6,597 nucleotides of DNA from an uncultured Oscillospiraceae bacterium. Lineage in GTDB: Bacteria > Bacillota > Clostridia > Oscillospirales > Ruminococcaceae. The stretch lies in the NCBI GenBank assembly GCA_910578965.1, contig CAJTSP010000141.1, positions 1 to 6,597 on the forward strand, written 5' to 3'. Below, piece after piece: positions 1-4,311 of the stretch. The translations under genes were made by a program, and so were the position numbers. The notes beneath the pieces are model-generated. The model was not told the origin of the DNA. It worked only from the letters and a program-made list of their open reading frames with translations, and did not search any database. Numbering within the stretch: position 1 is the first letter of the stretch; each line of letters begins with the position of its first letter.

Positions 1-966
1 CCACTCGCTGCCGTAATAGATGCAGGGTGTGCCCGGCATGCCAAACAAGATGCCGTAGAGCGGGCGCAGGTGGCGCTTGTCGGCAAGGATGCTGGCAATG
101 CGGGAGACGTCGTGGTTGTCGGCAAAATTCAGCAGGTGGCGGCCCTTATAAAGGGTCCAGGGCTCGGGGCCGAACTGCCGGGCCATGCTGTGGCCGATCT
201 CAAACATGTTCATGCTGTTAAAGCTGGAGTAAAGGCCCTTGTAGCACTCGTAGTTGGTCACCGAATGGCAGGTGTCCTCCCCCATCCAGCGGTTGTAATC
301 GCCGTGCAGCGTCTCGCCCAGCAGCACAAAATCCGGCTTTAGGCCGTTTGTAAAGCCGCGCAGCTGGCGCAAAAACTCCACCGGCAGGGTGTAGGCAACG
401 TCCAGCCGCAGGCCGTCGATGCCAAACTGCTCTACCCAAAAGCGGATCGCCTCAAACAGGTGCCCGGTTACCGCCGGGTTTTGCAGGTTGAGCTTGACCA
501 GCTCCTCGTGGCCCTCCCAGCTCTGGTACCACAGGCCGTCGTTGTAGCTGTTGTTGCCGTCAAAATGCAGCTGGAACCAATCCTTATACGGGCTGTCCCA
601 CCGGTTTTTTAGAACGTCCTGGAAGGCCCAGAACCCCCGCCCCACATGGTTGAACACCCCGTCAAACAGCACCCGCAGCCCGGCCTTGTGGAAGGCTTCG
701 CAAACCGCCGCAAGGTCCTCCTCCGTACCCAGCCGGGCGTCTGCCCGGCGGTAGTCCCGGATGTCGTAGCCGTGCCGGTCGCTCTCAAGCACCGGGTTAA
801 GCAGCACGGTATCCGCCCCAAGGCCGCGGATATGCTCCGCCCAGCCGGCCAGGCGCAAAATGCGGCTTTCCGGCGTTTGCTGCGCACCCAGCGGGGCGTT
901 TTCGGCCGGGGCCCCACAGAGCCCCAGCGGATAGATTTGATATACAACTGCCTCGTCGTACCACAT
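1..966 (-). CDS. GH13 alpha-amylase family glycosidase, N-terminal 322 residues (3' end beyond window)
   Basis: Predicted to hydrolyse alpha-1,4 (possibly alpha-1,6) bonds in maltodextrins or glycogen-like glucans in the cytoplasm; no signal peptide is visible, and the protein opens MWYDEAVVYQIYP, typical of the first strand of a GH13 barrel. All four conserved GH13 regions are present: region I FDGVFNHVG (residues 101-109), region II GIDGLRLDVA (182-191) with nucleophile Asp189 and Arg187, region III LLGETLHGD (215-223) with acid/base Glu218, and region IV ADNHDVSR (282-289) with Asp286. The frame stays open to base 1, where it reads YYGSEW, so the barrel end and C-terminal beta domain are missing only because the window ends. 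The ATG at 964-966 is chosen because GGAG (975-978) lies 8 bases upstream and the homologous region starts there. The gene follows the SGNH gene after 33 bases and is probably co-transcribed. Family assignment is very secure; exact substrate (amylase, neopullulanase or maltodextrin glucosidase type) cannot be told. Confidence 0.95.
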   Translation of the reverse strand, partial: MWYDEAVVYQIYPLGLCGAPAENAPLGAQQTPESRILRLAGWAEHIRGLGADTVLLNPVLESDRHGYDIRDYRRADARLGTEEDLAAVCEAFHKAGLRVLFDGVFNHVGRGFWAFQDVLKNRWDSPYKDWFQLHFDGNNSYNDGLWYQSWEGHEELVKLNLQNPAVTGHLFEAIRFWVEQFGIDGLRLDVAYTLPVEFLRQLRGFTNGLKPDFVLLGETLHGDYNRWMGEDTCHSVTNYECYKGLYSSFNSMNMFEIGHSMARQFGPEPWTLYKGRHLLNFADNHDVSRIASILADKRHLRPLYGILFGMPGTPCIYYGSEW

Positions 967-999
967 ATTCAGCACTCCATCCTTCTTTTTGGGTCTTTC

Positions 1000-2517
1000 T
1001 CAATCGGTGTACGGGGCGTAGCCGTCCGCCGAATCAAAACAGATGTTCTGCACCAGCCGCCCGGTGACCGGGTCCGCCACCACCACGCTGATGCCGTCAT
1101 GATCAAGGGCCAGCTCCTCGCCGTTCAGCCGGATGCTCAGGGTATGGCCGTTTGCCCGGGCGGCCAGTTCGGCCTGCGGGCCCCCTGCCGGGCCAAACGC
1201 CCGGGCCAGGGCCAGCTCCTCGCCCATCCGGCCCCAAAGCTGCTGCTCCGGGCCGTTTGGGCCAAGCAGCCAGAGGCCCACGCCGACAGAGCCGGCCCTT
1301 AGCGCGGCGGTATCGAGCCCGGCGCTTTCAAAGGCCGCGCACACACCCTCAAGGCCCTCCGGCTCCCCTGCCGCCAAAACGCCCCGGCTGGCCAGCAGGG
1401 TAAGGTACCCCGCCTTTTGCGCCTTTTGCAGGATGCCGGCAAGGTCGGCGGTCATGCGCAGGTCCATCCGGGCAAGGTCGGCGTTTTCGGCCGCGGCGGC
1501 CTGCTGCCAGGCCGCATAGGCGGCGTCGGCGCGGTGGTCGGGCAGGGCGTACCGGGCGGCAAGCCAATCCGCAATATGGGCCGAGAGCTTTGCCGCCCCC
1601 TTGTAGTTGACATGGGCGTGCTCGGCCATGTCGTCTGCCCAGTCAAAGCCGGCCTCGGCCGCGGTGGCGGGGTCAAAGTAGTTCAGAAAGGGAACCCCGT
1701 TTTCGGCGCAGAGCCGCGCGGTTTTGGCGTAGATGCCATACTCCTCCGGCGTACACTCATACGGCAGCGCCACTACCACCAATTGGAAGCCCTCCTGCTG
1801 CGCCAGCGCAAAAAAGCGGCGCAGGTATTTTTCGCAAGGTTCCTCCATCAGGCCGTTTTCGGGGGTATCGGCCGGCATCACCTGCGCGGGGAAGCTCTCG
1901 GTGGTATAAAGCGGGCCGTAGCCCTTGCCGGTGGTGGAATAGTCCTGCAAAAACCAGAGCCAGTCCTCTTTTTTCAGCGCCTTCCAGCGGTTGTGGAACT
2001 GGAACAGCGAGAAATAATCGGTAAAGGGGCGGTGGTTTGTCTGGCAGGCGCTCATGGCAAGGGCCAGCCGCAGCCGGTTGTAGCCCGGGCGGATGAGCAT
2101 CGAGTATTGGTCGCTGGTGGAATTGATCTGGATATCGGTCATATAGGTGTGGCCGTAGGTAAGGCCAAAGGCGTCCAGCACCACCACCCTGGGCTTTTGG
2201 GTTTTAAGCCCCTCCTTGAGGTAGTGGTAGCCGGTCCAGGGGGGCTGGCTCCAGCTATAGAGCACATACCCGGTAAAGCCCTGCCGCTCAAACATCTGGA
2301 TGGGGGCAAAGGCCGCGTTGGCGTGGCTGCCGCCGATAAACAGCACATCGATGGTATCCCGCGGCTCCTCGTAAAAGCCCAGGATGGTGCCGCCCTTGTC
2401 CCATAAAACCTGGTCCAGCAAGCCCACCAGCCCCAGTGCCAGCAGGCAGAAGGCGGCCAGCCGGGCTAAACGCCGGAGCAAAAGGCGAGTATTTTGTTTT
2501 GGCTTTTGCCGCTGCAT
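1000..2517 (-). CDS. Membrane-anchored SGNH/DltD-like acyltransferase-type protein with C-terminal ILEI-like domain
   Basis: A 505-residue protein, the likely extracytoplasmic partner of the MBOAT protein encoded just upstream. Basic residues (RLLLRRLAR, 11-19) precede one hydrophobic segment (about 20-36), giving a signal anchor with the rest outside the cell. The SGNH core spans about 55-320: VLFIGGSHA (58-66) holds the predicted nucleophile Ser64, QPPWTGYHYLKEGLK (91-105) follows as in clostridial DltD-like proteins, and HVNYKGAAKLS (302-312) holds the predicted catalytic His302. The usual DxxH motif reads EHAH (299-302), so Glu sits where Asp is expected, unless Asp295 or Asp296 serves. 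Residues about 350-505 form an extra domain ending with GISVVVADPVTGRLV (475-489) and FD (494-495), resembling the ILEI/FAM3 domain. Start: the ATG at 2515-2517 has GGGAGGG 3 bases upstream; a TTG at 2577 would add 20 residues but has no ribosome binding site and precedes the anchor with unlikely sequence. Family call is confident; acyl group, substrate and direction (transfer or removal) are unknown. Confidence 0.88.
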   Translation of the reverse strand: MQRQKPKQNTRLLLRRLARLAAFCLLALGLVGLLDQVLWDKGGTILGFYEEPRDTIDVLFIGGSHANAAFAPIQMFERQGFTGYVLYSWSQPPWTGYHYLKEGLKTQKPRVVVLDAFGLTYGHTYMTDIQINSTSDQYSMLIRPGYNRLRLALAMSACQTNHRPFTDYFSLFQFHNRWKALKKEDWLWFLQDYSTTGKGYGPLYTTESFPAQVMPADTPENGLMEEPCEKYLRRFFALAQQEGFQLVVVALPYECTPEEYGIYAKTARLCAENGVPFLNYFDPATAAEAGFDWADDMAEHAHVNYKGAAKLSAHIADWLAARYALPDHRADAAYAAWQQAAAAENADLARMDLRMTADLAGILQKAQKAGYLTLLASRGVLAAGEPEGLEGVCAAFESAGLDTAALRAGSVGVGLWLLGPNGPEQQLWGRMGEELALARAFGPAGGPQAELAARANGHTLSIRLNGEELALDHDGISVVVADPVTGRLVQNICFDSADGYAPYTD

Positions 2518-2520
2518 ACG

Positions 2521-2527
2521 CCCTCCC
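2521..2527 (-). promoter_or_regulatory. Shine-Dalgarno of the SGNH gene
   Basis: On the minus strand GGGAGGG lies 3 bases before the ATG at 2515-2517. The spacing is a little short, but it is the only good site in the 81-base gap after the MBOAT gene. It decides the start against the in-frame TTG at 2575-2577, which has no purine-rich tract upstream. Confidence 0.75.
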
Positions 2528-2598
2528 AAAAGCTTAGGGTGTGTCCGGAACGCCCCTGCCGGTTTTGGGCCCGTCAAAAAGGCCCGGAATCGGCGCGC

Positions 2599-4068
2599 CT
2601 AAAACTGAAAGTAAATAAACGGCACCTCTTTGTAGCCTGCGCCATACATGCCAAACACCACCACCGCCGCAATGCCCGCCAGCAGCACCGCCCACTGTAC
2701 CGCCAGCGGTTTTGTTAGCAGCAGGGGGGTAAGCGGGCCGCGCTTTTTGCGCAAAAGGTCGGTGATGAACAGGCAGAGGATGGCGGCGCAGCCCACCCAA
2801 AAATCGGCCGCGTCGATGCCGAGCCCCTCAAAGCCCGCCCCGCCAAAGGGGGCGGGATCCCAGCGCAAAAGCCCTCTGAATACCGCCGCCGCATCGGAAA
2901 GGCTGGCTGCCCGGAAAAATACAAAGGCAAGCGAAACAAACCCAAAGGTAAGCAGCACGCAGGCCGCCCGGTGCAGCCGGCTTTGCCGGTTGATATGAAG
3001 CGCTGCGCAAAGCCCCGCGCGCAGCGGCCCGCTGAGCCGGGAGGCCACGGTGTACGCCCCATGCAGGCCGCCCCAGGCAACAAAGGTCCAGGCCGCGCCG
3101 TGCCACAAGCCGCTGACCAAAAAGACGATCATAAGGTTTAAGCAGGTGCGCCAAAGCCCTTTGCGGTTGCCGCCTAAGGGGATATAGAGGTAATCGCGGA
3201 ACCAGTTGGACAGGGTGACATGCCAGTTGGCCCAAAATTCGCCAATCGAGGCCGAGAGATAGGGGGCGTTAAAGTTGCGGGTGAGCCGAAAGCCCATGAC
3301 CCGCGCCGCGCCGATGGCAATGTCGCTGTAGGAGGAAAAATCGCAGTAGAGCTGCACCGCAAAAAACACCGCCGCCAGGGCCGAAGCAAGGCTGCCAAAC
3401 TGGCCGGGGGCCGCAAACACCGCGTCCACCAAAAGGGCCAGCCGGTCGGCAATGACCAGCTTTTGGATATAGCCCCAGAGCATCTGCACAAGGCCGGCCT
3501 TTGCCTCGTCGTAATCAAAGGGGCGCGGGGTTTTGAGCTGGGGCAGCATGTTGGTGCTGCGCTCGATGGGGCCGGCCACAAGCTGGGGGAAAAAGCTGAC
3601 AAAAAGCGCATAGGTACAGAAGCTTTTTTCGGGCGCAAGCCGGCCGCGACAGACGTCGATGGTGTAGCCGATGGCCTGGAAGGTGTAAAAGCTGATGCCC
3701 ACCGGCAGCAGCACCGAAAACCCCTGCCCCACCGCCCCGAGCCCAAATACGGCCAACAGCGCATTGAGGTTTTGCAAAAAAAAGCCCGTATACTTAAAGG
3801 CCACCAGCACCCCAAGGTTTGCCGCAAGGCAGGCTGCCACCACCCACTGCCTGCCCCTGGCGGTTTTGGCCCGGGGCAACAGCAACCCCGCCGCCCAGGT
3901 AACGAGGGTAGAAAAGAGCATCAGGAGGGCGTACCGGGGGCTCCAGCACATATAAAAAAAGTAGCTGGCTGCCAGCAAAAAGAGGTTGCGCAGCTTATGG
4001 GGCAACACAAAGCTGCCGGCAGCCGCCAGCGGGAAAAACAGCACAAACCGAATGGAATTAAAGAGCAT
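2599..4068 (-). CDS. MBOAT-family membrane-bound O-acyltransferase (AlgI/DltB-like)
   Basis: A 489-residue polytopic membrane protein that should move an acyl group (often acetyl) across the cytoplasmic membrane for O-acylation of a surface or secreted polymer. The start MLFNSIRFVLFFPL is typical of the family, and hydrophobic segments lie near 5-22, 28-42, 45-64, 73-92, 103-123, 229-245, 308-335, 368-386, 422-438 and 455-475. Signature stretches are PVGISFYTFQAIGYTIDV (122-139), PQLVAGPIER (161-170), DFSSYSDIAIG (243-253), FWANWHVTLSNWFRDYLYIP (278-297) and SGLWHGAAWTF (319-329). His323 in LWHG is the invariant catalytic MBOAT histidine; His283 lies in the conserved WH motif. Length matches AlgI-type proteins. 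The ATG at 4066-4068 has a strong AGGAGG five bases upstream; an in-frame upstream extension to 4230 is Arg/Pro/Cys-rich and looks non-coding. The neighbouring SGNH gene 81 bases downstream is the expected partner. The family also includes DltB and PatA-like proteins; the absence of dltA and dltC here argues against teichoic-acid D-alanylation, but only within this window. Confidence 0.95.
   Translation of the reverse strand: MLFNSIRFVLFFPLAAAGSFVLPHKLRNLFLLAASYFFYMCWSPRYALLMLFSTLVTWAAGLLLPRAKTARGRQWVVAACLAANLGVLVAFKYTGFFLQNLNALLAVFGLGAVGQGFSVLLPVGISFYTFQAIGYTIDVCRGRLAPEKSFCTYALFVSFFPQLVAGPIERSTNMLPQLKTPRPFDYDEAKAGLVQMLWGYIQKLVIADRLALLVDAVFAAPGQFGSLASALAAVFFAVQLYCDFSSYSDIAIGAARVMGFRLTRNFNAPYLSASIGEFWANWHVTLSNWFRDYLYIPLGGNRKGLWRTCLNLMIVFLVSGLWHGAAWTFVAWGGLHGAYTVASRLSGPLRAGLCAALHINRQSRLHRAACVLLTFGFVSLAFVFFRAASLSDAAAVFRGLLRWDPAPFGGAGFEGLGIDAADFWVGCAAILCLFITDLLRKKRGPLTPLLLTKPLAVQWAVLLAGIAAVVVFGMYGAGYKEVPFIYFQF
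2834..2856. repeat. Inverted repeat inside the MBOAT coding region
   Basis: Arms CCCGCCCC (2834-2841) and GGGGCGGG (2849-2856) are exact 8-base complements with a 7-base loop. They encode part of a Pro/Gly-rich loop around MBOAT residues 405-412, between two predicted membrane segments. It could form a hairpin in the mRNA, or simply reflect Pro and Gly codons. Confidence 0.45.
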
Positions 4069-4073
4069 ACCGC

Positions 4074-4079
4074 CCTCCT
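4074..4079 (-). promoter_or_regulatory. Shine-Dalgarno of the MBOAT gene
   Basis: A perfect AGGAGG on the minus strand sits 5 bases before the ATG at 4066-4068. It fixes the start of the MBOAT gene at 4068 although the frame remains open upstream as far as 4230. Confidence 0.88.
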
Positions 4080-4084
4080 GAAAG

Positions 4085-4099
4085 CCGGGCCGCGCCCGG
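4085..4099. repeat. Inverted repeat just upstream of the MBOAT ribosome binding site
   Basis: Arms CCGGGC (4085-4090) and GCCCGG (4094-4099) pair perfectly around a 3-base loop. In the MBOAT transcript this hairpin would end only 5 bases before the AGGAGG, close enough to affect ribosome access. No regulator is implied by the sequence. Confidence 0.6.
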
Positions 4100-4104
4100 A
4101 GATA

Positions 4105-4129
4105 TTTTGCGCAAAACCGGGTTTTGCGC
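4105..4129. repeat. Composite palindrome and direct repeat of TTTTGCGC
   Basis: GCGCAAAAC (4109-4117) and GTTTTGCGC (4121-4129) form a perfect 9-bp stem with a 3-base loop. The left part, TTTTGCGCAAAA (4105-4116), is itself a perfect 12-base palindrome, so TTTTGCGC also appears as a direct repeat at 4105-4112 and 4122-4129. On the minus strand the hairpin is followed by AAAATATC rather than U, so it is not a standard terminator. An operator or an RNA hairpin are both possible. Confidence 0.6.
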
Positions 4130-4179
4130 CGCGGGGCCAAGATACAGCGCCGGCACGCCCGCCCCCTGATGGCGGAACA

Positions 4180-4193
4180 GCAGGCCGGCCTGC
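4180..4193. repeat. Perfect 14-base palindrome
   Basis: GCAGGCCGGCCTGC reads the same on both strands. As RNA it could fold into a 5-bp stem with a 4-base loop. It lies in the middle of the metH-MBOAT spacer; its role is unknown, and chance is a real possibility in DNA this rich in G and C. Confidence 0.5.
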
Positions 4194-4203
4194 CCGCTGC
4201 GGG

Positions 4204-4218
4204 GCCGGGCGGCCCGGC
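4204..4218. repeat. Perfect inverted repeat in the metH-MBOAT spacer
   Basis: GCCGGG (4204-4209) and CCCGGC (4213-4218) pair around a 3-base loop. On the minus strand it lies about 95 bases past the metH stop and is not followed by a U-tract, so it is recorded as structure and not as a terminator. Confidence 0.55.
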
Positions 4219-4311
4219 AGCAGGGTACATCCCCCGTACACCGCCGTGCTTCCCGCGCGCCCTGCCCCGGCACGCCGCAAAGGCGACCCCGGCGCCGCAT
4301 CATACGGCAGG

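Larger units (their letters stand above)
4069..4311. other. 243-base spacer between metH and the MBOAT gene, rich in inverted repeats
   Basis: This is the only sizeable non-coding stretch. Read on the minus strand it runs from the metH TAG to the MBOAT ATG. It holds four perfect inverted repeats or palindromes (4085-4099, 4109-4129, 4180-4193, 4204-4218), and CCTGCC directly after the metH stop pairs with GGCAGG about 40 bases on (4306-4311 with 4261-4266). None of the hairpins is followed by a run of U, so no intrinsic terminator is called. No convincing -35/-10 pair was found; the most A+T-rich patch is 4101-4117. Open frames across it, such as 81 codons at 4303-4058, lack a ribosome binding site and resemble read-through of G+C-rich DNA. 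Confidence 0.7.

Noticed and set aside
646..1302. Plus-strand open frame of 218 codons crossing the amylase and SGNH genes.
   Set aside because: It overlaps two genes with verified family motifs on the other strand and has no sign of a domain.
1417..2406. Plus-strand open frame of 329 codons antisense to the SGNH gene.
   Set aside because: It mirrors the third-position G/C bias of the true minus-strand gene; no ribosome binding site or known motif was found.
2518..2577. TTG start at 2577 adding 20 residues to the SGNH protein.
   Set aside because: It has no ribosome binding site, while the ATG at 2517 has GGGAGGG and begins the usual short basic stretch before the membrane anchor.
2745..2756. 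Second copy of the palindrome TTTTGCGCAAAA, inside the MBOAT gene.
   Set aside because: Here it comes from ordinary Leu-Arg-Lys codons; two copies of a 12-base word built from favoured codons do not establish a binding site.
4109..4129. Perfect hairpin considered as an intrinsic terminator for metH.
   Set aside because: On the minus strand the stem is followed by AAAATATC and on the plus strand by CGCGGGG, so there is no U-tract either way.
4069..4230. In-frame N-terminal extension of the MBOAT protein by 54 residues.
   Set aside because: The extension is rich in Arg, Pro and Cys, unlike the family, and the start at 4068 has a perfect AGGAGG at ideal distance.
4058..4303. Minus-strand frame of 81 codons that begins 8 bases after the metH stop and overlaps the MBOAT start by 11 bases, like a small operon gene.
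   Set aside because: No Shine-Dalgarno precedes its ATG, the translation is Arg/Gly/Ala/Cys-rich and unrecognised, and the other two minus-strand frames are also largely open here. Conservation in relatives would reopen the case.
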